Positions 36,629-48,372 of a DNA stretch of 64,000 nucleotides are shown piece by piece. The notes under the pieces are model-generated. The model made no database searches and was not told where the DNA came from. It saw nothing but the letters and a program-made list of their open reading frames with translations. The first letter of the stretch is position 1. Each line of letters opens with the position of its first letter. The position numbers and the translations under genes are program-made. This DNA is from Thalassospira profundimaris (lineage in GTDB: Bacteria > Pseudomonadota > Alphaproteobacteria > Rhodospirillales > Thalassospiraceae), in the NCBI RefSeq assembly GCF_003326675.1, contig NZ_JPWF01000002.1, forward strand, positions 1 to 64,000, in the 5' to 3' direction.

Positions 36629-38764
36629 TTATGGGCCCTTGCGACGTCGACCTTTATATTTGGGTCCATTGGCTGATTTTGATCCCGGTCCGCTGGTGCC
36701 GATCTTGCGCGCCATCGGGCCTGCTTCGGCCAGTCCAAGTTCCTGATCCTCAAGACGCTTGATCTCGTCACGCAGACGAGCTGCTTCTTCGAATTCAAGA
36801 TTGCCTGCCGCTTCGCGCATCCGTTTTTCAAGATCTTCGATATGCGCACGCAGGTTATGGCCGATCAATGTATCGCCCGAAACGCCGGTATCGACCGTGA
36901 CGTAATCCTGTTCCGCCACACTTTCGAGAACATCGTTGATCTTGCTTCGCACCGTTTCAGGCGTGATGCCATGTTCCTCGTTATAGGCCATCTGCTTTTC
37001 ACGGCGGCGGTTGGTTTCGCCAATCGCATATTCCAGGCTGTCCGTCATCTTGTCGGCATACAGCAACACCCGACCGTCAACGTTACGCGCCGCACGGCCA
37101 ATGGTCTGAACCAGTGACGTCTTGGAACGCAGGAACCCTTCCTTGTCCGCATCCAGAATAGCAACCAGCGCACATTCCGGGATATCCAACCCCTCGCGCA
37201 AAAGGTTGATGCCGACCAGAACGTCAAACACGCCCAGTCGCAAATCACGGATGATCTCGATACGTTCAAGCGTATCAATATCGGAATGCAGATACCGCAC
37301 ACGAACGCCATGTTCGTGCAAATATTCGGTCAAATCTTCGGCCATGCGTTTGGTCAGGGTCGTGACCAGAACACGCTGCCCCTTGGCCGCACATGCCTTG
37401 GCTTCGCCCAAAAGATCATCGACCTGGGTTTCAACCGGACGGATGATGCAAACCGGATCAATAAGCCCGGTCGGACGGATCACCTGTTCGGCAAAAACGC
37501 CCCCGGTGCGTTCCATTTCCCAATTGCCCGGTGTTGCCGAAACAAACACGCTTTGCGGGCGCATGGCTTCCCATTCCTCGAACTTCAAAGGACGGTTATC
37601 AACGCAGCTTGGCAGGCGGAACCCATGCTCGGACAGGGTAAATTTGCGATTATAGTCGCCTCTGAACATGCCGCCAATCTGCGGCACAGCCACGTGGCTT
37701 TCATCGACAAACAGCAACGCGTTTTCCGGAAGATACTCAAACAGGGTCGGCGGCGGATCGCCCGGATTACGGCCCGACAGCCAGCGGGAATAGTTTTCAA
37801 TCCCTTTGCAATGGCCAACCGTTTCCATCATCTCAAGATCAAAGGTCGTGCGCTGTTCAATCCGCTCGGCTGCCAGCAACTTGCCCTCTTCGCGGAACTG
37901 GGCCAGACGGTCTTTCAGTTCCTGCTTGATGCCGGCCATCGCCTGCACAAGGGTCGGGCGCGGTGTCACATGGTGCGAGTTCGCATAAACCGTGACCGAA
38001 TCCATGGTTGCAAATTTATGCCCGGTCAGCGGGTCAAACTCTGCCAGTTCCTCGATCTCGTCACCGAACATTGAAACGCGCCATGCACGGTCTTCGGCGT
38101 GGGCCGGAAAGATTTCAAGAACATCACCACGCACCCGGAAGGTGCCACGCGAAAAGGCCGCGTCATTGCGGGTATATTGCAACTCGACCAATCGCTTCAT
38201 GATGTCGTTGCGATCAAACTCGTCGCCAACCGCAATGCGCTGGGTCATCTCAAGATATGTTTCGACCGCGCCGATACCGTAAATGCACGATACCGATGCC
38301 ACGATGATACAATCATTGCGCTCAAGGATGGCGCGGGTTGCGGCGTGACGCATCCGGTCGATCTGTTCGTTGATCGAACTGTCTTTCTCGATATAGGTAT
38401 CGGTACGCGGGATATAGGCTTCGGGCTGGTAATAGTCGTAATAGGAAACGAAATACTCGACCGCGTTTTCCGGGAAGAAGCCCTTCATCTCGGCATAAAG
38501 CTGTGCCGCCAAAGTCTTGTTTGGCGCAAGGACAAGTGCCGGGCGCTGGGTATTGGCGATGATGTTGGCCATGGTAAAGGTCTTGCCCGACCCGGTCACA
38601 CCCAACAGAACCTGATCGCGTTCATGGCCGTCAATGCCCGCCATCAGTTCGGCGATGGCCGATGGCTGATCGCCGGCGGGCTGATAATCCGTCACCAGCT
38701 TGAATTCCCGCGAACCTTCAACGGGCGGGCGACGTTTGGTCAGAAATTCCGGTAGCGCATCCAT
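36629..38764 (-). CDS. uvrB: Excinuclease ABC subunit UvrB
   Basis: Damage-verifying helicase-like subunit of nucleotide excision repair. The 711 residues show Walker A ([16 protein letters not shown]), the beta-hairpin region ([20 protein letters not shown]), the DEAD-like box (LLFVDESH), helicase motif VI ([19 protein letters not shown]) and the C-terminal UVR motif that binds UvrC ([20 protein letters not shown]). A short basic tail ends the protein. No alphaproteobacterial LexA box was seen upstream. Confidence 0.98.
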   Translation of the reverse strand: MDALPEFLTKRRPPVEGSREFKLVTDYQPAGDQPSAIAELMAGIDGHERDQVLLGVTGSGKTFTMANIIANTQRPALVLAPNKTLAAQLYAEMKGFFPENAVEYFVSYYDYYQPEAYIPRTDTYIEKDSSINEQIDRMRHAATRAILERNDCIIVASVSCIYGIGAVETYLEMTQRIAVGDEFDRNDIMKRLVELQYTRNDAAFSRGTFRVRGDVLEIFPAHAEDRAWRVSMFGDEIEELAEFDPLTGHKFATMDSVTVYANSHHVTPRPTLVQAMAGIKQELKDRLAQFREEGKLLAAERIEQRTTFDLEMMETVGHCKGIENYSRWLSGRNPGDPPPTLFEYLPENALLFVDESHVAVPQIGGMFRGDYNRKFTLSEHGFRLPSCVDNRPLKFEEWEAMRPQSVFVSATPGNWEMERTGGVFAEQVIRPTGLIDPVCIIRPVETQVDDLLGEAKACAAKGQRVLVTTLTKRMAEDLTEYLHEHGVRVRYLHSDIDTLERIEIIRDLRLGVFDVLVGINLLREGLDIPECALVAILDADKEGFLRSKTSLVQTIGRAARNVDGRVLLYADKMTDSLEYAIGETNRRREKQMAYNEEHGITPETVRSKINDVLESVAEQDYVTVDTGVSGDTLIGHNLRAHIEDLEKRMREAAGNLEFEEAARLRDEIKRLEDQELGLAEAGPMARKIGTSGPGSKSANGPKYKGRRRKGP

Positions 38765-40287
<1,523 letters not shown>

Positions 40288-40326
40288 GGTTTCTGTTCCC
40301 GATTTTCGGGATCAGGAATAATCATT

Positions 40327-40359
40327 CAGGGTCCGGCACTTGCCGGGCCCTGTTTTTTT
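40327..40359 (+). terminator. Intrinsic terminator of the aminotransferase gene
   Basis: CAGGGTCCGGCA (40327-40338) and TGCCGGGCCCTG (40341-40352) form a 12-bp stem with one G-T pair and a minimal loop, followed by seven T. Confidence 0.9.
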
Positions 40360-40414
40360 GTCCATTATCGAATTCAACAATTACGCACTGAATTACCGAT
40401 AAATCGGACAAGAC

Positions 40415-41221
40415 ATGAAAAATGAAACCTTCTATGCCACCGTCGACGGGATAAGCCTGTCCTGTCAGCGGATCATACCCGATGACGTCCGCAAAGACGC
40501 CCCGACCATCATCTTCCTGCATGAAGCATTGGGCACGATCCGCATGTGGCGGGATTTCCCCGCCAAGCTTGCCGCCGCAACCCGCCATCCGGTGATTGTC
40601 TATGAACGGCGCGGGCATGGTCGATCCGACCCGCATGCCGATGGTGATATCCCGCGTGCGATTGATTTCCACAACACCGAAAGCGACATCTATCTGCATG
40701 GCCTGATCACCGAACTGGGTTTGATCAAACCAATCCTGTTTGGCCACAGTGACGGGGCGACCATTGCGCTTAAATATGCGGCCCGCTTCCCGGACAATGT
40801 CACCGCAGTTATTTCCGAGGCCGCCCACGTCTATGTCGAAGACGTCACGATTGCCGGGATCAACGATGCGGCGGGCATCTATGCCAATACCGACTGGAAA
40901 TCAAAGCTAGAACGCCATCACTTCTTCCAGACCGATGCGGTGTTCCGCGCCTGGGTCGATACCTGGCGTCAACCGGCATTTCGCGACTGGAACATGGTGG
41001 ATGAACTGGCCAACATCACCTGCCCGCTTCTGGTCATTCAGGGCGATGACGACCAGTTCGGCAGTGACGATCAGGTCGACACCATCTGCGCCAATGTCGG
41101 CGGCCCAGCTACCAAAATGCTGATCAAGGATTGCGGCCACATCCCGCATTTCGATCAACCCGATCAGGTGATCGACGCCAGCCTGAAACATCTCGGCCTT
41201 GCCGAACTTGCTGATGCCTGA
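40415..41221 (+). CDS. Alpha/beta hydrolase
   Basis: A 268-residue cytoplasmic alpha/beta-hydrolase-fold enzyme. The nucleophile elbow is GHSDGA (serine), the acid is probably the aspartate in IQGDDDQFG, and the histidine is in DCGHIPHFDQP. LHEALGTIRMWRDFP marks the oxyanion-hole region. Such enzymes hydrolyse esters, lactones or C-C bonds; the substrate is unknown. It is a single gene between two terminators. Confidence 0.9.
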   Translation: MKNETFYATVDGISLSCQRIIPDDVRKDAPTIIFLHEALGTIRMWRDFPAKLAAATRHPVIVYERRGHGRSDPHADGDIPRAIDFHNTESDIYLHGLITELGLIKPILFGHSDGATIALKYAARFPDNVTAVISEAAHVYVEDVTIAGINDAAGIYANTDWKSKLERHHFFQTDAVFRAWVDTWRQPAFRDWNMVDELANITCPLLVIQGDDDQFGSDDQVDTICANVGGPATKMLIKDCGHIPHFDQPDQVIDASLKHLGLAELADA

Positions 41222-41230
41222 CCCATGCAA

Positions 41231-41268
41231 AAGCCCCGGTCACATTCCGTCACCGGGGCTTGAATTTT
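41231..41268. terminator. Terminator between the hydrolase and the Tct-associated binding protein
   Basis: AAGCCCCGGT (41231-41240) pairs with ACCGGGGCTT (41252-41261), followed by GAATTTT on the plus strand and TTTT on the minus strand. It serves both convergent genes. Confidence 0.8.
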
Positions 41269-41287
41269 CCATGATGCCCAGGGCAGT

Positions 41288-42361
41288 CTATCTCTGACCA
41301 CCGCTCCATAAAATCGAGGATTCCCAATCCTCTAGGAAGCTATTCTTTTTAAGCTCGTCCTGAAAACCCAAAAGTCCGATGCCCAGCTTCACCCGAAAAA
41401 CCGGAATGTTTTCCAGATGCGGTGTCAGAACCGTTTCCACATTCTGGTTGATCGGAATCAGGGATGAATTGTCTGCCAGAACCTGTTGCCCATCGCGCGA
41501 AAGCAGGAAGTCGATAAAAAGCTGGGCCTGGTATTTGGCCTGCGACGTTTTGGGCACAAAGGCCGTGCGGCTCATTGTGATTGTGTAATCCCGCAGGAAG
41601 TAAACACCGATATCCGGGTTCTTTTCGGCGGCGGCAATCGCATAGGACCCGATCACGTTATAGCCCAGAACCAGTTCCCCGGTTGCAATCCGATCAAGGA
41701 TTTCCGAAGAACAGCAATAAAGCTTTGCCCCGGCACGACCAAAACTTTCGGTCAAACGCGATGTCTGGTTATTCTGAATTGCATCCTGGGTGGCAAAGAA
41801 ATAGCCAATCCCCGATTGCCGGATGTTGTATGTCCCGATTTTTCCGCTGAACAATTCCGGATTGTCACGCACCAGATTGGAAAGGTCGGTATGGGAAACC
41901 GGGTTCTTTAATCCGGCAAACGCCTTCTTATTGTAAACAAGTGCCGCGGGCTCAAAGGAAAATCCATAAAGCTCGTTTCGCCATTGCGCCCAGCCGGGGA
42001 TCGCGTCGGCATTTTCCGGTTCAAACCGATATGCCAGTCCTTCATTGACCAGCTTGACCTGCAAATCCATGGCCGGACTGATGATCACATCGGCTTCCAT
42101 CTTCGGGTTATCAATGTTGTACATGACAACCTGATAAAGCTCGCTGGTATTGAACTCGCTATAGACAACGTCAATGTCCGGATAGCGCGCCTCGAACACC
42201 TTGATAAAGGGCTCAACCGCCGACGTATCGGTCGCTGACCAGACATGCACCTGCACGCGTGCAGATGCTTGGGTGCCCCAAACTGACGCCCCCATCGCAA
42301 CAAATATCGCAATCAAAACCCGCATGCAGGCCGACAAAATATTGCCCCGTGGCATTGTCAT
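41288..42361 (-). CDS. Extracellular solute-binding protein coupled to the TctE-type kinase
   Basis: A 357-residue ABC-type solute-binding protein resembling the iron/Fbp class in layout, with a signal peptide (ILSACMRVLIAIFVAMGASV, ending near ASA). Visible segments are DIDVVYSEFNTSELYQVVM, GFSFEPAALVYNKKAF and SSLIPINQNVETVL. No permease is adjacent. Its ATG overlaps the stop of the kinase gene (ATGA), so it is made together with the two-component system. It may sense the ligand in the periplasm and present it to the kinase, as in three-component TctE-like systems; that is inference. Confidence 0.88.
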   Translation of the reverse strand: MTMPRGNILSACMRVLIAIFVAMGASVWGTQASARVQVHVWSATDTSAVEPFIKVFEARYPDIDVVYSEFNTSELYQVVMYNIDNPKMEADVIISPAMDLQVKLVNEGLAYRFEPENADAIPGWAQWRNELYGFSFEPAALVYNKKAFAGLKNPVSHTDLSNLVRDNPELFSGKIGTYNIRQSGIGYFFATQDAIQNNQTSRLTESFGRAGAKLYCCSSEILDRIATGELVLGYNVIGSYAIAAAEKNPDIGVYFLRDYTITMSRTAFVPKTSQAKYQAQLFIDFLLSRDGQQVLADNSSLIPINQNVETVLTPHLENIPVFRVKLGIGLLGFQDELKKNSFLEDWESSILWSGGQR

Positions 42362-43743
42362 TCTTCTGCCCCTCCGACCACAGGAAACACCATCTCTACC
42401 CGCAAGCCACCATTTGGTGACTGCGCAAGATTAAGGTCCGCACCATGCCGGTCCGCCACCGCCTTGACGATGGCAAGACCAAGGCCCGTACCGGTGCTCA
42501 GACTTGAAAACCGCTGCAGCACCGACGCATGTTTCGCACCCTCGATCCCCGGCCCGTTATCATCAACTATCAGATGGCAATGTGAACCCGATGAACGCAC
42601 GACAATATCGATCTTGTGCGGGGCAGCCCCATGTTTGATCGCGTTGTCAATCAGGTTACGCAACGCTTCCCGGATCCCGATTTCATCAAGCATCACATAT
42701 GTGTGCGTATCCGGTTCCCCGTCGCTTTCGATGGAAAAGTCCGTATCGTATTTCAGATAATCCCGAATGATGTCGCCAAACACCGCACGGATGACATCAA
42801 TTAGAACCTTGCGTTCAAGCGGCGTATTATCGGCGCGATGAATGATCATGGCATGCGAAAGCAACTGATTGGTCAGACGAATTGTTCTTTCCGCCTGTTC
42901 TTCGGCCTGGGCGATGCGGACCTGTCTTTGTTCCGCATCTGGCTGACGGCTGGCACTTTCAAGCAATCCATGTAACGCGCCAAGGGATGTTCGGGTTTGA
43001 TGCGCGACATCGGCGATAAAGGCCTGCGCGTTATCAAGACTTTTCTTATGTCGTAAAATAAGCCCGTTGATCGAACGGGTCAGGCTGGCAACTTCACGTG
43101 GCGGCGTGATCAGGATCTGTGAAAAATCGGTCGGTTCGCGGTGGCGCAATTGTCGTTCAATCCCGATCAGCGGCGAAAGCGCCCGGTTAATCCCGAACCA
43201 GACAAACCCAAGCCCGATCACCGTGACAAACAACAAAAGCGCAATCGCATTGATCATCATTTCCCGGGCAAAGGCATCCCGGGCAATGCGTGTCTGTCCG
43301 ATCTGAACAACCACCCAGTCACCATAACCGGCCCCGGCCAGAAACCGCCCCTGAAGCAGGAAGCGCACATCTTCGCCGCTATAACGGGTATCAAAGAAAA
43401 CCGGCTGGTCCGTCGGGCGGTATTGATCCGGAACCGGCAAGCTTTCAGACCCGGTAAGGGTCGTGCCATCAGCTGCAAAAATGCGGTAAAATACCCGGTC
43501 ACTTTCCGCAAGCCCGATCATCTCAAGTGCGGAATAGGGGATTTCAACCCCGGGACCATTGGGGGTTACCAATGTGCGTTCCAGAATGGCAAACGCCGCC
43601 CCGCTTAGAAGGCGGTCATAGGAATGATTGGCCGCATCCCTGGCATAGCTCCAGATACCGATGGCAATACTGACAAGGATGATCGCAAACCCGGCCGCCA
43701 TGCTGACCAAAAGCCGCTGGCGAAGGGAATGTTGAACCGCCAC
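42358..43743 (-). CDS. tctE: TctE-type sensor histidine kinase
   Basis: A 461-residue inner-membrane kinase with two spans (about 12-33 and 162-184) around a 130-residue periplasmic TctE-type sensor domain, then a HAMP-like linker, a dimerisation/phosphoacceptor helix and an ATPase domain (DNAIKHGAAP, VDDNGPGIEGA, STGTGLGLAIVKAVADRHGA). The H-box is VAHQTRTSLGALHGLL, with the acceptor His about 248; the usual RTPL proline is replaced by Ser. GTG at 43743, one base after the tctD stop, is preferred with GGAAG upstream; a TTG 11 codons earlier is possible. It likely controls the divergent tctCBA. Confidence 0.9.
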   Translation of the reverse strand: MAVQHSLRQRLLVSMAAGFAIILVSIAIGIWSYARDAANHSYDRLLSGAAFAILERTLVTPNGPGVEIPYSALEMIGLAESDRVFYRIFAADGTTLTGSESLPVPDQYRPTDQPVFFDTRYSGEDVRFLLQGRFLAGAGYGDWVVVQIGQTRIARDAFAREMMINAIALLLFVTVIGLGFVWFGINRALSPLIGIERQLRHREPTDFSQILITPPREVASLTRSINGLILRHKKSLDNAQAFIADVAHQTRTSLGALHGLLESASRQPDAEQRQVRIAQAEEQAERTIRLTNQLLSHAMIIHRADNTPLERKVLIDVIRAVFGDIIRDYLKYDTDFSIESDGEPDTHTYVMLDEIGIREALRNLIDNAIKHGAAPHKIDIVVRSSGSHCHLIVDDNGPGIEGAKHASVLQRFSSLSTGTGLGLAIVKAVADRHGADLNLAQSPNGGLRVEMVFPVVGGAEE

Positions 43744-43744
43744 C

Positions 43745-44416
43745 TTATTCTTCCGCAATATGGGCAATATAGCCAAGTCCCCGAATGGTCTTGAGGATGA
43801 TCGGCCCGCCGCTCAGTTTCTTGCGCAACCGGGTGACCATCTGCTCGACCGCGTTCATGCTTGGTGCTTCGTCAAACGAATACACCTTATCGGCCAGATC
43901 TTCCTTGGTCAGAACACGTTGCAGATTGCCGATAAAGATTTCAAGCAACTGTACTTCTCTGTTGCGCAATTCAACATCGCGCCCGTCAATCGTCGCAATT
44001 TTTGCCGCCCGGTCAAATACAAGATTTCCCGCACGAAATTCATTTGATGCCGCCCCGGTCCGTCGACGGATCAAAACGCGGCACCGTGCGGCCAGTTCCC
44101 GAAGATCAACCGGTTTGACGATATAATCATCCGCCCCGCCATCAAGCCCGATCAAACGATCATCAATTTCCGATCTTGCGGTCAGGATCAGAACCGGTGT
44201 GGTATCGCCGCGCGCACGCATGGATCGCAAAATCTCGAACCCGCTGCGCCCCGGAAGATTGATATCCATAAGAACAAGATCGAACTGCTTGTGGCGCAAC
44301 AGATCATTCGCAAGCTCGCCGTCGCGCTCGCAATCTATGGCATGGCCGTCCGCGGTCAAACGATCGGTGATCGTCTCCGCGAGTGTTTCATTATCTTCGA
44401 TCAAAAGAATTCGCAT
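43745..44416 (-). CDS. tctD: TctD-type response regulator (OmpR family)
   Basis: A 223-residue regulator with a receiver domain (MRILLIEDNETLAETITDRL, phospho-acceptor Asp51 in LVLMDINLPG, conserved Lys in IVKPVDL) and a C-terminal winged-helix domain (ELRNREVQLLEIFI, VEQMVTRLRKKL, IKTIRGLGY-type end). It is the first gene of a three-gene minus-strand operon with the kinase and binding protein and is divergent from tctC across 184 bp, the standard arrangement for TctD control of tricarboxylate uptake. Confidence 0.93.
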   Translation of the reverse strand: MRILLIEDNETLAETITDRLTADGHAIDCERDGELANDLLRHKQFDLVLMDINLPGRSGFEILRSMRARGDTTPVLILTARSEIDDRLIGLDGGADDYIVKPVDLRELAARCRVLIRRRTGAASNEFRAGNLVFDRAAKIATIDGRDVELRNREVQLLEIFIGNLQRVLTKEDLADKVYSFDEAPSMNAVEQMVTRLRKKLSGGPIILKTIRGLGYIAHIAEE

Positions 44417-44600
44417 GGCCGGATTTTAGGCTCGGTTTCGGCTTCTTACAATTTGTTACATTTGATGTCAGCTTCAGGTCAGGAAGCGGTCAGCCTCCCG
44501 TCAGAACACCGTCATGGCAAGGTCAGTCTCGTGGCGTATAGCAATCTTGCGGATCGACGATTGATACGCGGAAACAATAATCCAACGGGAGGATACCATT

Positions 44601-45566
44601 ATGAAAAAGCTGTTCGCAGCATCTGTTGTCATGGCCAGCTGCTTCTTTGGAAGCGCACATGCCGCAGATATCAAAAAACCTGAATGCATTGCACCGGCAA
44701 AACCGGGTGGCGGTTTTGACCTGACCTGCCGCGTCGCACAGGGTGGAATCGGTGACAAACTTGGCAACCCGATGCAGGTAAGCTTCATGCCTGGCGGCAT
44801 CGGCGCCGTTGCCATCACGCTGTTCAACACCACCCGTACCGATGACCCCAATGCCATCGTCGCCTTTTCTTCCGGCTCGCTTCTGAACATCGCGACGGGC
44901 AAATATGGCGAATGGACCGAAAACGACGTTCGTTTTCTGGCAACCGTCGGTGCTGATTTCGGTGCCGTTATTGTCCGTGCCGACAGCGAATTCAAAACCC
45001 TTGATGACCTGATGAACAAGGTCAAAGCCGATGAAAGCAGCCTTGCAATCGGTGCAGGCGGTTCGGTTGGTTCGCAGGACTGGATGAAAGCAGCCCTTCT
45101 GCTGAAGGCCGTCGACCGTGACCCGCGCAAAATGATCTATGTTGCCTATGATGGTGGCGGCGACGCTCTGACCGGTCTTCTGGGTGGCAGCATCGATGTC
45201 TATACCGGCGACATCGGTGAAATGACCGCACATCTTGAAACCGGTCAGCTCCGTGTTCTGGCTGTGATGTCCCCGGACCGTCTGCCGGCACCGTTTGCCG
45301 ACATCCCGACCACCAAGGAACTTGGTTATGACGCGGAATGGACCATCATACGCGGCTTCTACATGGGCAAAAACGTTTCTGACGATGCCTATGACAAATG
45401 GGTAGCAGCCTTCAAGGAAGCCTATGGCAGCGAAGAATTCGCCAAAATCCAGCATGACAAAGGCCTTCTGCCGCTCAACATCGCAGGCAAGGACCTTGAT
45501 GACAATGTCAAGGAACGCATCCAGAAGCTTCGCGCCATCGCCAAAGAAGCTGGCCTGATCCAGTAA
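44601..45566 (+). CDS. tctC: Tripartite tricarboxylate transporter binding protein TctC
   Basis: Periplasmic binding subunit of the TctABC transporter. The 321-residue precursor has a signal peptide ending SAHAA and the family fold: CIAPAKPGGGFDLTCRVAQG (the ligand loop), MQVSFMPGGIGAVAI, LAIGAGGSVGSQDWM. GGGAGG precedes the ATG. It begins the tctCBA operon. Citrate-type or other carboxylate ligands are typical; the actual ligand is unknown. Confidence 0.95.
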   Translation: MKKLFAASVVMASCFFGSAHAADIKKPECIAPAKPGGGFDLTCRVAQGGIGDKLGNPMQVSFMPGGIGAVAITLFNTTRTDDPNAIVAFSSGSLLNIATGKYGEWTENDVRFLATVGADFGAVIVRADSEFKTLDDLMNKVKADESSLAIGAGGSVGSQDWMKAALLLKAVDRDPRKMIYVAYDGGGDALTGLLGGSIDVYTGDIGEMTAHLETGQLRVLAVMSPDRLPAPFADIPTTKELGYDAEWTIIRGFYMGKNVSDDAYDKWVAAFKEAYGSEEFAKIQHDKGLLPLNIAGKDLDDNVKERIQKLRAIAKEAGLIQ

Positions 45567-45644
45567 TCGCCAAACATGGGCGGTCCCCCTTTCTCCCTGT
45601 GGGGGATCGCCTGTTTTCTTGCGCTCGCTAGGCCGGAGATCCCA

Positions 45645-46085
45645 ATGGCTGATCGCCTATTTGCCCTGTGTGCCCTGATTGCAGGCGGCATCTACACCTA
45701 TGTTGCCTTTGCCGTCATCAAGGCGCCTTTTCAATATGACCCGCTCGGACCGGAAACATGGCCACAGGTATTGGCCATCGTCTTCCTGTTGTGCAGCCTT
45801 TACATCCTTGTTCGCCCTGATCCCATCCGACTGGCACTCGCACGCAGTGTCTGGCTTCGTTTGCTGATCCTTGTCTTTATGCTGCTGGGCTACGCAGAAC
45901 TTTATGAACCGCTTGGCTTTGTGGTTTCAACCGCCCTGTTCTGCAGTCTCTTTTCCGTCATGCTGGGCGCAAACCGCCTGCACGCCATCGCCTTTGGATG
46001 TGCGACCGGCATCATCGGATACGGCATTTGTGACTTTTTGCTGGGCCTGAACCTGCCAGAAGGTCTGCTGGCACCGCTTTTGTGA
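45645..46085 (+). CDS. tctB: Tripartite tricarboxylate transporter small subunit TctB
   Basis: A 146-residue protein with four hydrophobic segments (FALCALIAGGIYTYVAFAVI, VLAIVFLLCSLYILV, LRLLILVFMLLGYAEL, and a C-terminal pair). The ATG at 45645 with CGGAG seven bases upstream is chosen; an upstream in-frame ATG would add 23 residues that read poorly. It is the small membrane partner of TctA. Confidence 0.92.
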   Translation: MADRLFALCALIAGGIYTYVAFAVIKAPFQYDPLGPETWPQVLAIVFLLCSLYILVRPDPIRLALARSVWLRLLILVFMLLGYAELYEPLGFVVSTALFCSLFSVMLGANRLHAIAFGCATGIIGYGICDFLLGLNLPEGLLAPLL

Positions 46086-46095
46086 GTTTATCCCC

Positions 46096-47595
46096 ATGAA
46101 TGAAGTTCTAACTGGCCTGAGTGGCGGTTTCGGTGTCGCCTTGATGCCGCTGAACCTGTTGCTCGTCCTGATCGGCTGTTTTGCCGGAACCCTGATTGGT
46201 GCGCTGCCCGGTATTGGTCCGATCAATGGCGTCGCCATTCTGCTGCCCATCGCCTACAGCATGGGTCTGCCGCCTGAATCTGCCCTGATCCTGCTGGCTG
46301 GCATCTATTATGGTGCCGAATATGGCGGGCGTATCTCATCCATTCTTTTGAATGTGCCGGGCGATGCCGGGGCGGTGATGACCACCCTTGATGGCAACCC
46401 GATGGCCAAGCGCGGCGAAGCTGGCCGGGCCTTGTCGATTTCGGCTGTTGCCTCCTTTGTCGGTGGCACCATTGCCGTCATTCTGATGTCGCTCTTTGGT
46501 CCGTTCCTTGCCAAATTCGCCCTGACCTTCACCCCCGCCGACTATGTCGCCCTGATGGTCTTTGCCTTTGCAAGCCTGTCATCGCTTGTCGGTAAAAATC
46601 AGGTCAAAACACTGATGGGGGCTGCTATCGGCTTGATGCTGGCCACGGTCGGGATCGACGCCAATACCGGCGTTCCGCGCTATACCGGCGGCATTCCCGA
46701 TATTCTTGCCGGGTTTGATTTCCTTGTCGTGGTGATTGGCTTCTTTGGTATGGCGGAACTGATCCACCTTGTCGAACAGCAGGTCTCGGGCAAGCTTAAA
46801 TTGTTGCCAATCGGCAAAAGCTTCGTCACCTGGAAAGACCTGATGCAGATCCGCTGGACCATGCTGCGGTCTTCGATCATCGGCTTTATCATCGGTGTCT
46901 TGCCCGGTGTTGGTGCCTCGGTTGCATCGGCTGTCACCTATGGCACCGAAATGCGGATGGCTGGCGAAGACCGTAAAAAGTTCGGGACCGGTGATCCGCG
47001 TGGTTTGGCCGCACCGGAAGCCGGCAACAATGCCGCGGCTGGCGGGGCCATGGTTCCGATGCTGACGCTTGGCATTCCGGGATCGGGAACGACGGCCATT
47101 CTGCTTGGTGCGCTGATGCTGTTTAACGTCACGCCCGGTCCGATGATGTTTGAACAGCGTCCGGAAATCGCCTGGGGCCTGATCGCCTCGATGTATATCG
47201 GCAACCTCGCCCTGCTGGTGATCAACCTGCCGCTGGTTGGCCTGTTTGCCAGAATGCTGACAATCCCGCAGAAATATCTAAGCCCGCTGATCGCGGTTCT
47301 TGCCTTCATCGGCGTTTATTCTGTGGTCGGCAATCCGTTTGATCTGTTGCTGATTATCGGGTTTGGCATTTTCGGCTGGATTTTGCGCAAACTCGAATTC
47401 TCGCTGGCACCGATCATTCTGGGTTTTGTGCTGGGTCATCTGTTCGAAGATAACCTGCGCCGTGCTCTTTCCATCTCGCGCGGGGACTGGTCTATCCTGA
47501 TCTCGTCTTGGGAAAGTATCGGGCTTTATGTGATGGCGGTACTGATTGTCATCCTGCCCGTACTGGTCAGTTACCGGAACAAACGCAAAGCCTGA
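46096..47595 (+). CDS. tctA: Tripartite tricarboxylate transporter large permease TctA
   Basis: Main membrane channel of the TctABC system. The 499 residues hold about 12 segments and family motifs GALPGIGPINGVAILLPIAY, YYGAEYGGRISSILLNVPGD, VLPGVGASVASAVTYGTEMR and TLGIPGSGTTAILLGALML. It begins 10 bp after tctB and is followed by a strong terminator. Confidence 0.96.
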   Translation: MNEVLTGLSGGFGVALMPLNLLLVLIGCFAGTLIGALPGIGPINGVAILLPIAYSMGLPPESALILLAGIYYGAEYGGRISSILLNVPGDAGAVMTTLDGNPMAKRGEAGRALSISAVASFVGGTIAVILMSLFGPFLAKFALTFTPADYVALMVFAFASLSSLVGKNQVKTLMGAAIGLMLATVGIDANTGVPRYTGGIPDILAGFDFLVVVIGFFGMAELIHLVEQQVSGKLKLLPIGKSFVTWKDLMQIRWTMLRSSIIGFIIGVLPGVGASVASAVTYGTEMRMAGEDRKKFGTGDPRGLAAPEAGNNAAAGGAMVPMLTLGIPGSGTTAILLGALMLFNVTPGPMMFEQRPEIAWGLIASMYIGNLALLVINLPLVGLFARMLTIPQKYLSPLIAVLAFIGVYSVVGNPFDLLLIIGFGIFGWILRKLEFSLAPIILGFVLGHLFEDNLRRALSISRGDWSILISSWESIGLYVMAVLIVILPVLVSYRNKRKA

Positions 47596-47617
47596 TCAGC
47601 ACAACCATCCAAAACAA

Positions 47618-47650
47618 AAGAGGGTGTCAATTTTGACACCCTCTTTTTTT
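47618..47650. terminator. Bidirectional terminator between tctA and ahpD
   Basis: AAGAGGGTGTCAA (47618-47630) and TTGACACCCTCTT (47633-47645) form a 13-bp stem with T-rich tails on both strands. Confidence 0.9.
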
Positions 47651-47674
47651 AGGTCTTGCTGAACGCGCCCGGCG

Positions 47675-48211
47675 TTACTCGGCCAGCGCGTCTTCTGCGT
47701 CGATGACAACAGCAACCGCATGGATCACAGAAGCAATACGGATCGCGTTCTGGATCGTTTCCTTTTTGACACCGGCACCTTTAAGGACCTTGTCATGGGA
47801 ATCGATGCACATGCCACAGCCATTGATCGCCGAAACTGCAATCGAGAACAGCTCGAAATCGGCTTTATCAATGCCCGGCTTGCCGATGATGTTCATGCGC
47901 AGGCGGGCCGGCATCGAACCGTATTCGGCATCCGAAACCAGATGGACGAAACGGTAATAGATGTTGTTCATGCCCATGATTGCCGCCGCACCCTTGGCGG
48001 CTTCAATTGCTTCCTCGGACAGCTTTTCTTTTGCTTCTGCGGCAACAGCCTTGATCAGTTTGGCGTTGCGCGATGCAAAGGCACACGCAAGGGCGGTGCC
48101 GTAAACCTGCTGGTCGGTCATGCCCGGATTGTTTGCCATGCTCGACAGGTTCAGTTTCAAATCCTTGGCATAGGCCGGCATTGCGTCCTTGATTTCGATA
48201 ATCGACGTCAT
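47675..48211 (-). CDS. ahpD: AhpD-like alkylhydroperoxidase
   Basis: Thiol peroxidase/adaptor of the carboxymuconolactone decarboxylase fold. The 178-residue product has the CxxC active site NGCGMCIDSHDKVLKGAG (Cys132 and Cys135) with the conserved His139. The ATG at 48211 with AGGGG upstream is chosen over a longer in-frame start. It follows ahpC on the same strand after 161 bp. In organisms with this pair, AhpD reduces AhpC, so they probably act together. Confidence 0.93.
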   Translation of the reverse strand: MTSIIEIKDAMPAYAKDLKLNLSSMANNPGMTDQQVYGTALACAFASRNAKLIKAVAAEAKEKLSEEAIEAAKGAAAIMGMNNIYYRFVHLVSDAEYGSMPARLRMNIIGKPGIDKADFELFSIAVSAINGCGMCIDSHDKVLKGAGVKKETIQNAIRIASVIHAVAVVIDAEDALAE

Positions 48212-48372
48212 TTGGGTATCCCCTGAAACAAAATGCAAAAACAAAAACAGATCAGCCAGTGCCTGCACCGGTCGGGCAAAGCTTGAAACATGGAATGAAA
48301 ATGTTTTGGCTGAAACGGGATCGGGCAGATGCCCGACCCCAATATCGTCTGGACTAAATCACCAAGGGCGAC

